Assembly (NCBI RefSeq): GCF_031822435.1
Contig: NZ_JAVQLW010000003.1
Span: forward strand, 62,001 to 126,000
From: Paracoccus sp. MBLB3053
GTDB taxonomy: Bacteria > Pseudomonadota > Alphaproteobacteria > Rhodobacterales > Rhodobacteraceae
Direction: 5' to 3'
Length of the DNA stretch: 64,000 nt
Shown one piece after another: positions 17,175-26,731 of the stretch (positions are counted from its first letter, which is position 1; every line of letters begins with the position of its first letter). The translations under genes and the position numbers were made by a program. The notes beneath the pieces were generated by a model. It saw only the letters and a list, made by a program, of their open reading frames with translations. It ran no database searches and had not been told where the DNA came from.

Positions 17175-17939
17175 GTGCAAAAAGAACAATTCAGCGAGTC
17201 GACGTCGCGGCAGGTCGCGCGCGTCAAGCCCGTCCAGATCCGGGGACGCTTCTTTACGGCGGTGGCCATTCAGCTTGCCGGCGAGGCGGATGAGGGCTTT
17301 TTCGAGGCGCTGGATGTAAAGCTGCGCCAGACTCCGCAGTTTTTCGAGAATGCTCCGGTCGTCATTGACCTTGAGCAGTCTGTCGGGCTCGACAGTTCCG
17401 AGGCTATCGGCCGGATCGCAGATCAATTGAGAGCGAGAAAACTGTCGGTCTTTGGCATCCAGAATGCGACGGATCTTCAGATCGCCGCCGCCGAAAAGGC
17501 CGGCCTGATCCTTTTGCCCGGTGGTCGCAATGCACCCCTTGATCGGGTTTCGCGGCCAGATCGGCGCGCCGAGGTCGTTCAGGCACCGGTTGCGAAGGAG
17601 CCTCCTTTGCCGGGATCGCGGCTTGTCACCCAGCCGGTCCGTTCGGGGCAGACGATCTTTGCCGATCGCGGTGATCTGGTTATCATCGGGTCGGTCAGCT
17701 CCGGTGCCGAAGTGATCGCGTCGGGTAACATCCACGTCTACGGTCGCTTGCGCGGTCGCGCCCTTGCGGGGGTCAATGGAGACGTGTCCGCCCGGATTTT
17801 CTGCAATGATCTCGACGCCGAGCTTCTGGCGATCGCAGGTCTTTACCGAACAAGCGAAAACCTGGGGCCGGACATCCCCAGACAATATGTGCAGGTCTTT
17901 CTCGACGATGAGAAACTGCGCGTTGAAACCCTCAAGTAG
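17175..17939 (+). CDS. minC: Septum site-determining protein MinC
   Basis: 254 residues from a GTG start at 17175. MinC inhibits FtsZ assembly away from mid-cell when recruited to the membrane by MinD. The N-terminal FtsZ-binding domain (about residues 18-110) includes PQFFENAPVVIDLEQSVGL. After a proline-rich linker, the C-terminal beta-helix domain has TIFADRGDLVIIGSVSSGAEVIASGNIHVYGRLRGRALAG, which is the MinD-binding, family-defining region. It is first in the minC-minD-minE operon with 24 bases to minD. A likely promoter lies at 17052-17080. Confidence 0.96.
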   Translation: MQKEQFSESTSRQVARVKPVQIRGRFFTAVAIQLAGEADEGFFEALDVKLRQTPQFFENAPVVIDLEQSVGLDSSEAIGRIADQLRARKLSVFGIQNATDLQIAAAEKAGLILLPGGRNAPLDRVSRPDRRAEVVQAPVAKEPPLPGSRLVTQPVRSGQTIFADRGDLVIIGSVSSGAEVIASGNIHVYGRLRGRALAGVNGDVSARIFCNDLDAELLAIAGLYRTSENLGPDIPRQYVQVFLDDEKLRVETLK

Positions 17940-17963
17940 TCCACGAAGCGAAAGGATGCGCAG

Positions 17964-18782
17964 GTGAGCAAGGTCATCGTAGTCACTTCTGGCAAAGGCG
18001 GTGTCGGCAAGACGACTTCCTCTGCCGCAGTCAGCGCCGGGCTTGCGATGCGCGGCAAAAAGGTTGTGGTCATCGATTTCGATGTGGGACTGAGAAATCT
18101 TGACATGATCATGGGCTGCGAGCGTCGCGTGGTCTTCGACTTCATCAACGTGATCCAGGGCGACGCCAAGCTGAAGCAGGCGCTGATCAAGGATCGTCGG
18201 CTTGAAAACCTGTTCGTGCTGCCGACCTCGCAGACCCGTGACAAGGATGCGCTGACGCAAGAAGGCGTCAAGGCGGTTCTGGACGAGTTGCGCGAAGAGT
18301 TCGACTATATCGTCTGCGACAGCCCGGCCGGGATCGAACGCGGCGCACATCTGGCCATGTATTATGCCGACGAGGCGATCGTCGTGACCAATCCCGAGGT
18401 TTCCTCGGTGCGTGACAGCGACCGGGTTCTGGGCCTTTTGAACAGCAAGACCCATCTGGCCGAAAAGGGCGACGGAAGCGCGGTGAAGTCGCATCTGCTG
18501 CTGACCCGTTTTGATGCTCAGCGCGCCTCGACTGGCGATATGATGAGCGTCGAGGACGTGCTTGAAATTCTCGCGATCCCGCTCCTGGGCATCATCCCGG
18601 AAAGCCCGACGGTGTTGCGGGCGTCGAACGTCGGCATGCCGGTGATCCTTGACGAGAAGTCCGCCGCGGCCAAAGCCTATGAAGATGCTGTCGGCCGGTT
18701 GGTCGGCGAGCAGATCGAGATGCGGATCAATCCCGCCGAACGTCGCGGCCTGCTTCAGCGTCTGTTGGGACGGACGGCATGA
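17964..18782 (+). CDS. minD: Septum site-determining ATPase MinD
   Basis: 272-residue ParA/MinD-type ATPase that dimerises on ATP, binds the membrane and carries MinC. GTG start at 17964 with AAAGGA upstream. The deviant Walker A TSGKGGVGKTTSSAA (Lys11 and Lys16) is intact, with VVVIDFDVGLRNLD and FDYIVCDSPAGIERGA further on. The C-terminus (PAERRGLLQRLLGR) can form the amphipathic membrane-targeting helix. The stop overlaps the minE start (ATGA). Confidence 0.98.
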   Translation: MSKVIVVTSGKGGVGKTTSSAAVSAGLAMRGKKVVVIDFDVGLRNLDMIMGCERRVVFDFINVIQGDAKLKQALIKDRRLENLFVLPTSQTRDKDALTQEGVKAVLDELREEFDYIVCDSPAGIERGAHLAMYYADEAIVVTNPEVSSVRDSDRVLGLLNSKTHLAEKGDGSAVKSHLLLTRFDAQRASTGDMMSVEDVLEILAIPLLGIIPESPTVLRASNVGMPVILDEKSAAAKAYEDAVGRLVGEQIEMRINPAERRGLLQRLLGRTA

Positions 18783-19054
18783 ACATGTTCGGTTTTTCGT
18801 TCCGCCCGCGAAAGCCCAGTCCGGCAAGCACCGCCAAGGAACGGCTTCAGATCTTGCTGGCGCATGAACGCGCCGGCGGTTCCAGCCCGGACTACCTGCC
18901 GATGCTTCAACGCGACATTCTTGAGGTCGTTCGCCGCCACATGGAAATCGACAGCGATGCCGTCGAGGTCAAGCTCGAGCGTGGCGATGATCTGTCGAGT
19001 CTCGAGATCAACATCGAGCTTCCGGGCGCCACCAAGCTCAAGCGCGACAGCTGA
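18779..19054 (+). CDS. minE: Cell division topological specificity factor MinE
   Basis: 91 residues. MinE stimulates the MinD ATPase and restricts MinC/MinD to the poles. N-terminal membrane-binding and MinD-contacting part (AKERLQILLAHERAG), then the dimerisation domain with LQRDILEVVRRHMEIDSDAVEV and LEINIELPG. Length and position fit the family exactly. The start overlaps the minD stop by four bases, so the two are translationally coupled. A hairpin follows directly after the stop. Confidence 0.97.
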   Translation: MNMFGFSFRPRKPSPASTAKERLQILLAHERAGGSSPDYLPMLQRDILEVVRRHMEIDSDAVEVKLERGDDLSSLEINIELPGATKLKRDS

Positions 19055-19056
19055 GG

Positions 19057-19114
19057 CGACGGGCCCCAATCCTGTCTTCATTCTCCGGGCAGTTCGACTG
19101 GGTTGGGCCCGTCG
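19057..19114 (+). terminator. Hairpin ending the minCDE operon
   Basis: A 12-base stem (CGACGGGCCCCAA with TTGGGCCCGTCG, one bulged C) around a loop of about 33 bases begins 2 bases after the minE stop and is followed by AAATTT. It fits a terminator or 3'-end stabilising structure, though the loop is long. Confidence 0.5.
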
Positions 19115-19318
19115 AAATTTCGCGCCTCGGTCCGGGGCAGGCGGCGATACCGCATTCAGGTCGTCGGGTGGGGCACATAATTGCGCTTCGCCCTTGGCAT
19201 CGACAGTCATGTTTGCCTGACGAATGACGCTCGCTATGGCGCAACCGACTGGCTCATCGTAAGAAATCTCACCTCGCGGGCTGCTCGTCGGTCTTTGGGT
19301 CTGCCGAAAGGGGGGGCG

Positions 19319-20152
19319 ATGGCTGAGGATGGATTGATTGCGAAACTGCTTGAAGGGATCTCTCTGCGTTCCGCTGCCTTCATTGTCACGGTTTACGGCG
19401 ATGTCGTGGTGCCGCGCGGCGGGGTTTTGTGGACCGGAACGCTGATCGAGGTCTGCCGACTGGTCGGGATCAATGAATCCCTCGTTCGCACCGCCATCTC
19501 GCGGCTGGTGGCGGCCAAGAGATTGCAGGGAGAGCGTGCGGGTCGGCGCAGCTATTACCGGTTGGACGCGTCTGCCCGGAAGGAGTTCGAAGAGGCTGCG
19601 GCGCTGCTTTACGCTCCGGACATGCCAACGCAGGGCTGGCAGATCATCCACGCGCCCGGCCTGACCGACGAGGAAGCCCGACGGCTGAGGCTGGGTAATA
19701 TGGGCGGGCAGGTCTACATTCGCCCGGATCGCGGCCAGATCGCGCCGACCGCAAGCACGATGTTTCGTGCCGCCGATCCGGAAGATATAAGTCATCTGAC
19801 GGCCTACTGGGATCTTGCGGGGCTTCAGGCGCGCTATCTGGACATGATCGCCCGGTTCGAGCGCCTGCGCACGGCGATTGGCCGTGACCGAATGTCGGAC
19901 GCCAGCGCGCTGGTGGCGCGACTGCTGCTGGTCCACCTTTATCGCGCTGTGCTTCTGAAAGATCCGCGACTGCCTCAGGCTGCGCTTCCGGCCGATTGGA
20001 AAGGCCATGCAGCCAAGGAGCTTTTCCGTGAGCTTTACCTGGGTCTCACCGAAGCGGCGGAACGTCACATTGCAGCGCGATTCGAGGGGATCGACGGACT
20101 TCTACCCGCCGAAACTCAGGAAACGCGGATCAGACTGACCGGATTGAGATGA
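19319..20152 (+). CDS. paaX: PaaX family transcriptional repressor of phenylacetate catabolism
   Basis: 277 residues from the ATG at 19319, which follows AAAGGGGGGG; the frame is open to 19181 without a site. N-terminal winged-helix domain (SLRSAAFIVTVYGDVVVPRGGVLWTG, then INESLVRTAISRLVAAKRLQGER), followed by the PaaX central and C-terminal domains (FEEAAALLYAP, GWQIIHAPG, HLYRAVLLKDPRLPQAALPADWKGHAA). In E. coli PaaX represses paa promoters and is released by phenylacetyl-CoA. Here it precedes the paa operon on the same strand, with a spaced inverted repeat in between that looks like its operator. Confidence 0.93.
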   Translation: MAEDGLIAKLLEGISLRSAAFIVTVYGDVVVPRGGVLWTGTLIEVCRLVGINESLVRTAISRLVAAKRLQGERAGRRSYYRLDASARKEFEEAAALLYAPDMPTQGWQIIHAPGLTDEEARRLRLGNMGGQVYIRPDRGQIAPTASTMFRAADPEDISHLTAYWDLAGLQARYLDMIARFERLRTAIGRDRMSDASALVARLLLVHLYRAVLLKDPRLPQAALPADWKGHAAKELFRELYLGLTEAAERHIAARFEGIDGLLPAETQETRIRLTGLR

Positions 20153-20187
20153 AATATTCGCATTTCCAACGCCTTGATCGCATATTT

Positions 20188-20235
20188 CAAAACATCACAT
20201 AAAATATGAATTTTCTATTTATTCGTGATGTTTTG
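20188..20235. promoter_or_regulatory. Candidate PaaX operator: 11-base arms separated by 26 bases
   Basis: CAAAACATCAC at 20188-20198 and its exact reverse complement GTGATGTTTTG at 20225-20235 lie in an AT-rich patch between paaX and paaJ. The architecture (arms widely spaced by about 26 bases) resembles the E. coli PaaX site, which has TGATTC and GAATCA separated by 27 bases. Sequence of the arms differs, so the call is by layout and position. Confidence 0.55.
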
Positions 20236-20240
20236 TCGCG

Positions 20241-20263
20241 TATAAGCTGACCAAGCGGTCGGT
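20241..20263 (+). promoter_or_regulatory. paaJ promoter -10 element with TetR (PaaR)-type operator
   Basis: TATAAG at 20241-20246 is a plausible -10 box. ACCAAGCGGTCGGT at 20250-20263 overlies the expected transcription start and is a slightly imperfect copy of the 14-base palindrome at 33531-33544. This pairs the two divergent paa control regions under one regulator, most simply the TetR protein encoded at 30190-30789. Confidence 0.55.
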
Positions 20264-20308
20264 GAATTGGAGGTTTGCCGATCTTTCCACACTTCAAGGG
20301 AGCGAGGC

Positions 20309-21514
<1,206 letters not shown>

Positions 21515-21528
21515 CAGGGAGGCCAGCC

Positions 21529-22515
21529 ATGTATGCACAGCTTGTGAAATCCGAAGGGTCGAAGACCCGCGACGAGATGACGCCCGAGGAAATCGCCTTC
21601 CAGGAGCGCATCGACCGCGGCGAGAAGATCGAGCCCAAGGAATGGATGCCGGAAGGCTATCGCAAGACCCTGATCCGCCAGATCGGCCAGCACGCCCATA
21701 GCGAGATCGTCGGCCAGCTGCCCGAGGGCAACTGGATCACCCGCGCCCCCACGCTCGAGCGCAAGGCGATCCTGCTGGCCAAGGTGCAGGACGAGGCGGG
21801 CCACGGCCTTTATCTTTACTCGGCGGCCGAAACCCTGGGTGTCTCGCGCGACGAGCTGCTCGAGGCGCTGCATGCCGGCAAGATGAAATATTCCTCGATC
21901 TTCAACTATCCGACCCTGACCTGGGCCGATATCGGCGCGGTCGGCTGGCTGGTCGATGGTGCGGCGATCATGAACCAGGTGCCGCTGCAGCGGACCTCGT
22001 ATGGCCCCTATAGCCGCGCGATGATCCGCATCTGCAAGGAGGAAAGCTTCCACCAGCGCCAGGGCTACGACATCATGATGAAGATGGCCTCGGGCACGCC
22101 CGAGCAGAAGGCGATGGCGCAGGACGCGCTGAACCGCTTCTGGTATCCGGCGCTGATGATGTTCGGCCCCTCGGACAAGGACTCGGTCCATTCGGTCCAG
22201 TCCATGGCCTGGAAGATCAAGATGAACACCAATGACGAGCTGCGTCAGAAATTCGTCGACCAGACCGTGCCGCAGGCCAAGTATCTGGGCCTGACCGTTC
22301 CCGACCCGAACCTGAAATGGAACGAGGAAAAGGGCGGCCACGATTTCAGCGAGCCGGACTGGTCGGAATTCTTCGCGGTGATCGCCGGCAACGGCCCCTG
22401 CAACGAAGAACGCCTGGGCGCGCGCGTCAAGGCCTGGGAGGACGGCGCCTGGTTCCGTGACGGGCTGATGGCCCATGCCGAGAAAGCGGCCGCGCGTCGC
22501 CAGGCCGCGGAATGA
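21529..22515 (+). CDS. paaA: Ring 1,2-phenylacetyl-CoA epoxidase, catalytic subunit PaaA
   Basis: 328-residue diiron oxygenase subunit that turns phenylacetyl-CoA into its ring 1,2-epoxide. ATG at 21529 after AGGGAGG. The carboxylate/histidine motifs are present: [13 protein letters not shown] (ExxH of the first half) and [15 protein letters not shown] (second ExxH). [22 protein letters not shown] at the N-terminus is typical of PaaA. It works with PaaB, C and E; the expected paaB does not follow directly here because an amidase gene is inserted. Confidence 0.97.
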   Translation: MYAQLVKSEGSKTRDEMTPEEIAFQERIDRGEKIEPKEWMPEGYRKTLIRQIGQHAHSEIVGQLPEGNWITRAPTLERKAILLAKVQDEAGHGLYLYSAAETLGVSRDELLEALHAGKMKYSSIFNYPTLTWADIGAVGWLVDGAAIMNQVPLQRTSYGPYSRAMIRICKEESFHQRQGYDIMMKMASGTPEQKAMAQDALNRFWYPALMMFGPSDKDSVHSVQSMAWKIKMNTNDELRQKFVDQTVPQAKYLGLTVPDPNLKWNEEKGGHDFSEPDWSEFFAVIAGNGPCNEERLGARVKAWEDGAWFRDGLMAHAEKAAARRQAAE

Positions 22516-22531
22516 GCCTTTGGGGGAAATG

Positions 22532-23983
22532 ATGGACGATCTTGCACCGAAACTTGCCGCCAAGGCCGCGAACCGCCAAAGCGCGGGCGAAATCCTTGCC
22601 TCGATCCGCGACGGTGGCACCACGGCGGTCGCGGCAGTCGAGGCCGCGCTGTCCGGCATTGCAGGCTGGTCTGAACTGAACGCCACCGCCCATCTGAACG
22701 CGGATGCGGCGCTGGCCGCCGCGCGCCGGGTCGATGCCGGCGAGATCACCGGCCCGCTGGCCGGCCTGCCGATCGTCGTCAAGGACAATATCCAGGTAGC
22801 GGGCCTGCCTGCCGCCGCCGGAACCCCGGGCCTGCAGGATGCGATTGCCGGGGCCGACGCCCCGGTTCTGGCCAAACTGGTCGAGGCCGGCGCCATCGTC
22901 GTCGCCACCGCGAACATGCACGAGCTGGCCTTCGGCATCTCGGGCTACAACCCGACCTACCGGACCGGCTCGGAGATGGGCGTGCGCAACCCCTTTGACC
23001 TGACCCGCTTTGCCGCGGGTTCCTCCAGCGGCACCGGCGCGCTGGTCGGATCTGGCGCGGTGGCTGCCGGGCTTGGCACCGATACCGGCGGCTCGGTCCG
23101 CCTTCCGGCCGCGATCAACGGCATCTCGGGCCTGCGCCCGACCCTCGGCCGCTACCCGGCCGAGGGGCTGGTGCCGATCTCGCGGACCCGCGACACCGCC
23201 GGCGCGCTCGCCGCCAGCGTCGCCGATATCGAGCTGATCGACCGCGTCATCACCGGCGCGGCCGAGATCCAGCCCGCCGCGCTGAAAGGCCTGAAGCTTG
23301 GCCTTGGGGCAGAGTTTCTCGCCGGGCTGGACGAGGATGTGCAGGCGGTCTGGAACGGCGTGATCGCGCGGCTGGAAGCCGAGGGCGTGGAATTCGTCAC
23401 GCTCGATGTCGCCGAGATCTTCGCGCTGAACCATGCCGTCAGCTTCCCGGTCTGCTTCGGTGAGGCGGGTGACCATCTGCGCGACTACCTGGCCGCGCAT
23501 GTCCCCGGCAAGACCATCGAGGATGTCGTGGCGGCGATGGTCAGCCCCGATGTGCGCGCCACCTACGAGAGCTTCATCCTGCCCGGCATGATGCCGACCC
23601 CGGATGGTGGCCTGACCGAGACCGCGCCGATCTATCGCCACGCGATCGAGGTCGCGCGTCCGGCGCTGATCGAGGCCTATCGCAAGCTCTTCGCCGAAAG
23701 CGGCGTCGCGGCGGTGATCTTCCCGACGACGCCGCAGGTCGCGGCCAAGCAAGCCCCCGAGGCCAGCGCGCCCGAGGTCTTTGGCGCCTATATCCGCAAT
23801 GCCGATCCCAGCTCGAATGCGGGCATTCCCGGCCTTTCCGTCGCGGCGGGGCTGGGGCCGGTGACCGGCCTGCCGGTCGGCATCGAGCTGGACGGGCCGG
23901 AAGGTTCCGACCGCGACCTGCTCGCCATCGGGATGGCGATCGAATCCCTGCTCGGGCGCACCGCTCTGCCCGTCAGCGCATGA
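22532..23983 (+). CDS. Amidase-signature hydrolase inserted in the paa operon
   Basis: 483 residues. Two adjacent ATG codons (22529 and 22532) are possible; GGGGG suits the second. Amidase-signature enzymes use a Ser-cisSer-Lys triad: the Lys is in PIVVKDNIQVAG, the cis-Ser and the surrounding glycine/serine loop in RFAAGSSSGTGALVGSGA, and the nucleophile Ser in GTDTGGSVRLPAA. All are intact. The length fits indoleacetamide hydrolase and related amidases. Lying between paaA and paaB, it is expected to release phenylacetate (or a related aryl acetate) from an amide such as phenylacetamide, feeding PaaK. The substrate is inference. Confidence 0.88.
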   Translation: MDDLAPKLAAKAANRQSAGEILASIRDGGTTAVAAVEAALSGIAGWSELNATAHLNADAALAAARRVDAGEITGPLAGLPIVVKDNIQVAGLPAAAGTPGLQDAIAGADAPVLAKLVEAGAIVVATANMHELAFGISGYNPTYRTGSEMGVRNPFDLTRFAAGSSSGTGALVGSGAVAAGLGTDTGGSVRLPAAINGISGLRPTLGRYPAEGLVPISRTRDTAGALAASVADIELIDRVITGAAEIQPAALKGLKLGLGAEFLAGLDEDVQAVWNGVIARLEAEGVEFVTLDVAEIFALNHAVSFPVCFGEAGDHLRDYLAAHVPGKTIEDVVAAMVSPDVRATYESFILPGMMPTPDGGLTETAPIYRHAIEVARPALIEAYRKLFAESGVAAVIFPTTPQVAAKQAPEASAPEVFGAYIRNADPSSNAGIPGLSVAAGLGPVTGLPVGIELDGPEGSDRDLLAIGMAIESLLGRTALPVSA

Positions 23984-24019
23984 ACAACCTGCCTTCACGG
24001 CAAAAGGGAGGACTCGAGA

Positions 24020-24307
24020 ATGTCCAAGAATGAATGGCCGCTCTGGGAAGTTTTCATCCGGGGTCAGCACGGCCTGAATCACCGCCATGTCGGCAGCTTG
24101 CACGCGCCCGACGCCGAAATGGCGATCTGCAATGCCCGCGACGTCTATACGCGCCGTAACGAGGGCGTCTCGATCTGGGTCGTGAAGTCGAATGACATCA
24201 CCGCCTCGGCCCCGTCCGAGAAAGGCCCGCTGTTCGAGCCGTCGAACTCGAAGGTCTATCGCCACCCGACCTTCTTCGACATCCCCGAAGAAGTGGGGCA
24301 CATGTGA
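24020..24307 (+). CDS. paaB: Phenylacetyl-CoA epoxidase subunit PaaB
   Basis: 95 residues with the family-typical start NEWPLWEVFIRGQHGLNHRHVGSLHAPDAE (given here only in part as evidence of identity: WPLWEVFIR and LNHRHVGSLHA). PaaB bridges two PaaAC units in the epoxidase complex. GGGAGG precedes the ATG, and the stop overlaps the paaC start (TGATG). Confidence 0.96.
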   Translation: MSKNEWPLWEVFIRGQHGLNHRHVGSLHAPDAEMAICNARDVYTRRNEGVSIWVVKSNDITASAPSEKGPLFEPSNSKVYRHPTFFDIPEEVGHM

Positions 24308-25080
24308 TGGCCGAGCTTGCAAGCATCGACCGGACCGCTTTCGCGGAATGGCTGCTGCGGGTCGGGGACAATGCCCTGATCCTGGGTCACCGCGTCTCGG
24401 AATGGTGCGGCCATGCGCCCGCGCTGGAAGAGGACATCGCGCTGGCCAATACCGCGCTCGACCTGATCGGCCAGTGCCAGCTCTGGCTCGGCCTTGCCGC
24501 CGAGGTCGAGGGCAAGGGCCAGACTGCCGACCAGCTGGCCTATCTGCGCGACGCGGGCGCCTTCCGCAACCTGCTGCTGGTCGAGCGCCCGAATGGCGAT
24601 TTCGGCGTGACGCTGATGCGCCAGTTCCTGTTCGACGCCTTCCATGCCGAGCTGCTGCGCGCGCTCGAGAAATCGAGCGACCCGCGCGTCGCCGAGATCG
24701 CCGCGAAAGCCGGCAAAGAGGTGGCCTATCACCTCGAACGCTCGGCCGACCTGGTGATCCGTCTGGGCGATGGCTCGGCCGAAAGCCATTCGCGGATGGA
24801 AAAGGCGCTGAAATCGCTTTGGGCCTATACCGGCGAGATGTTCCTGGACGATGCGACAGACGCGGCCATGGCCGAGGCCGGCATCGCGCCGCTGCCCTCC
24901 AGCCTGAAAGCCGGCTGGGACGAGACGGTGAATGCGGTCCTGGCCGAGGCGACGCTGGAAAACCCCGGGCAGGCCTGGCAGCACAAGGGCGGCAAGCAGG
25001 GCATCCATTCCGAGCATCTGGGCTTCATCCTGGCCGAGATGCAGTTCCTGCAGCGCGCCTATCCGAACGCCGTCTGGTAA
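24307..25080 (+). CDS. paaC: Phenylacetyl-CoA epoxidase structural subunit PaaC
   Basis: 257 residues; start at 24307 shares one base with the paaB stop, so coupling is likely. It is the non-catalytic, ferritin-fold partner of PaaA. Recognisable PaaC stretches include NALILGHRVSEWCGHAP, DLIGQCQLWLGLAAEVEGKG and FHAELLRALEKSSD, plus KEVAYHLERSADLVIRLGDG. The protein ends 5 bases before paaD. No oddities in length or motifs. Confidence 0.96.
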   Translation: MAELASIDRTAFAEWLLRVGDNALILGHRVSEWCGHAPALEEDIALANTALDLIGQCQLWLGLAAEVEGKGQTADQLAYLRDAGAFRNLLLVERPNGDFGVTLMRQFLFDAFHAELLRALEKSSDPRVAEIAAKAGKEVAYHLERSADLVIRLGDGSAESHSRMEKALKSLWAYTGEMFLDDATDAAMAEAGIAPLPSSLKAGWDETVNAVLAEATLENPGQAWQHKGGKQGIHSEHLGFILAEMQFLQRAYPNAVW

Positions 25081-25085
25081 GCGCC

Positions 25086-25610
25086 ATGGCCGCCGCGCTT
25101 CATCCCGGCACGGATCAGGTCTGGGACTGGCTCTCGCAGGTCCCGGACCCCGAAATCCCGGTCATCAGCCTGACGGACCTCGGTATCATCCGCGCTGTCG
25201 CCTGGGCCGATGACACGCTGGTCGTCACCGTCACGCCGACCTATTCGGGCTGCCCCGCGACCAGCATCATCAATCTCGATATCGAGACCGCCCTGCGCGG
25301 CCACGGCATCGAGAAGCTGCGGCTGGAACGCCAGCTTTCGCCGCCTTGGACGACGGATTGGATCACCGCGGAGGGCCGCGACAAGCTGCGCGCCTATGGC
25401 ATCGCGCCGCCGATCGACGGCACCGCCGCCGATGGCCGGCTGGCCGGGCGCATCGCGCGGCTCGCGGGGTCCTCGAACCTGGTGATCGCCTGCCCGCGCT
25501 GCGGCTCGACCAAGACCGAGAAACTCAGCCAGTTCGGCTCGACGCCCTGCAAGGCAAGCTATCGCTGCACCGACTGTCTGGAACCCTTCGACTATTTCAA
25601 ATGCATCTGA
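25086..25610 (+). CDS. paaD: PaaD, Fe-S maturation-type protein of the phenylacetyl-CoA epoxidase
   Basis: 174 residues, ATG at 25086. The N-terminal MIP18/DUF59 domain has VPDPEIPVISLTDLGIIR and PTYSGCPATSII with its conserved Cys. The C-terminal part carries a zinc or Fe-S binding set of Cys: CPRCGSTKTEKLSQFG, then CKASYRCTDCLEPFDYFKC. PaaD is needed for epoxidase activity, probably in assembling cofactors of PaaE or PaaA. It is 34 bases before paaE. Confidence 0.95.
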   Translation: MAAALHPGTDQVWDWLSQVPDPEIPVISLTDLGIIRAVAWADDTLVVTVTPTYSGCPATSIINLDIETALRGHGIEKLRLERQLSPPWTTDWITAEGRDKLRAYGIAPPIDGTAADGRLAGRIARLAGSSNLVIACPRCGSTKTEKLSQFGSTPCKASYRCTDCLEPFDYFKCI

Positions 25611-25644
25611 GGATGCATCCCGCTTCTTCAGGAAGGATACCCGA

Positions 25645-26721
25645 ATGGCACGCTTCCACCCGCTGAAGGTCACCGATGTGCGCCGCGAGACCCGCGATGC
25701 CGTGGTCGTGACCCTGGCCCCGCGCGACGAGGACCGCGCGCTCTTCGACTTCACCCAAGGCCAATACCTGACCTTCCGCCGCGATTTCGACGGCGAGGAG
25801 CTGCGCCGCAGCTACTCGATCTGCGCCGGTCTCGACGAGGGCTGCCTCAAGGTCGGGATCAAGCGCGTCGATGGCGGCGCCTTCTCGACCTGGGCCAACG
25901 AAAATCTTGCGCCCGGCGATGAAATCGACGCCATGCCGCCGATGGGTAAGTTCTATACCCCGATCGAGGCGGGGGCGGAAAAGCAGTATCTGGGCTTTGC
26001 TGGCGGCTCGGGCATCACGCCGCTTCTGTCGATCATCAAGACGGTGCTGGCGCGCGAGCCGGGCTCGCAATTCACGCTGGTCTATGCCAACCGCCAGATC
26101 AACACGATCATGTTCCGCGAGGAACTGGACGATCTGAAGAACCTGTATCTGGGCCGCTTCTCGGTCATCCATGTGCTGGAACAGGAAGGCCAGGAGATCG
26201 ACCTCTTCACCGGCCGGGTCGATGCCGAGAAGATGAAGGCGCTCTTCACCCATTGGATCGACGCCGAGGCGATTGACACCGCCTTCATCTGCGGCCCCGA
26301 GCCGATGATGCTGGCCATCGCCGCCTCGCTGCGCGAGCATGGGCTGGACGACAGCCAGATCAAGTTCGAGCTTTTCGCCAGCAGCCAGCCGGGCAAGGCC
26401 AAGGCCCGCGCCGTATCGCGCGACGCCGTCGCGCCGGGCGCGGGGACCGAGGCCACGGTGACGCTGGACGGCGCCACCCGCAACTTCACCATGGCGCGGC
26501 AGGGCGAGACGATCCTCGACGCCGCCATCGCCAACAACATGGACGCGCCCTATTCCTGCAAGGCGGGTGTCTGCTCGACCTGCCGTTGCAAGGTGATCGA
26601 GGGTGAGGTCGAGATGGCGGTGAACCACGCGCTGGAAGATTACGAGGTCCGCGCGGGCTATGTCCTGAGCTGCCAGGCCTATCCGCTGTCCGACCGCGTG
26701 GTCGTGACCTATGACGAGTGA
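25645..26721 (+). CDS. paaE: Phenylacetyl-CoA epoxidase reductase PaaE
   Basis: 358-residue electron-transfer subunit passing electrons from NADPH to PaaA. Ferredoxin-NADP reductase part first: RRSYSICAG (FAD binding), GFAGGSGITPLLSIIK (pyridine nucleotide binding), FICGPEPMMLAI. Then a plant-type 2Fe-2S domain at about 265-358 with CKAGVCSTCRCKV and the fourth Cys in VLSCQAYP. Start at 25645 after AAGGA. The next gene begins just after, or overlapping, the stop. Confidence 0.97.
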   Translation: MARFHPLKVTDVRRETRDAVVVTLAPRDEDRALFDFTQGQYLTFRRDFDGEELRRSYSICAGLDEGCLKVGIKRVDGGAFSTWANENLAPGDEIDAMPPMGKFYTPIEAGAEKQYLGFAGGSGITPLLSIIKTVLAREPGSQFTLVYANRQINTIMFREELDDLKNLYLGRFSVIHVLEQEGQEIDLFTGRVDAEKMKALFTHWIDAEAIDTAFICGPEPMMLAIAASLREHGLDDSQIKFELFASSQPGKAKARAVSRDAVAPGAGTEATVTLDGATRNFTMARQGETILDAAIANNMDAPYSCKAGVCSTCRCKVIEGEVEMAVNHALEDYEVRAGYVLSCQAYPLSDRVVVTYDE

Positions 26722-26731
26722 GGCCCGCGCC

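Noticed and set aside
22427..24322. Open - strand frame of 631 codons opposite the amidase and paaB
   Set aside because: It covers several well-supported genes in reverse, is rich in Arg/Gly/Asp of the kind seen in antisense frames, and has no motifs.
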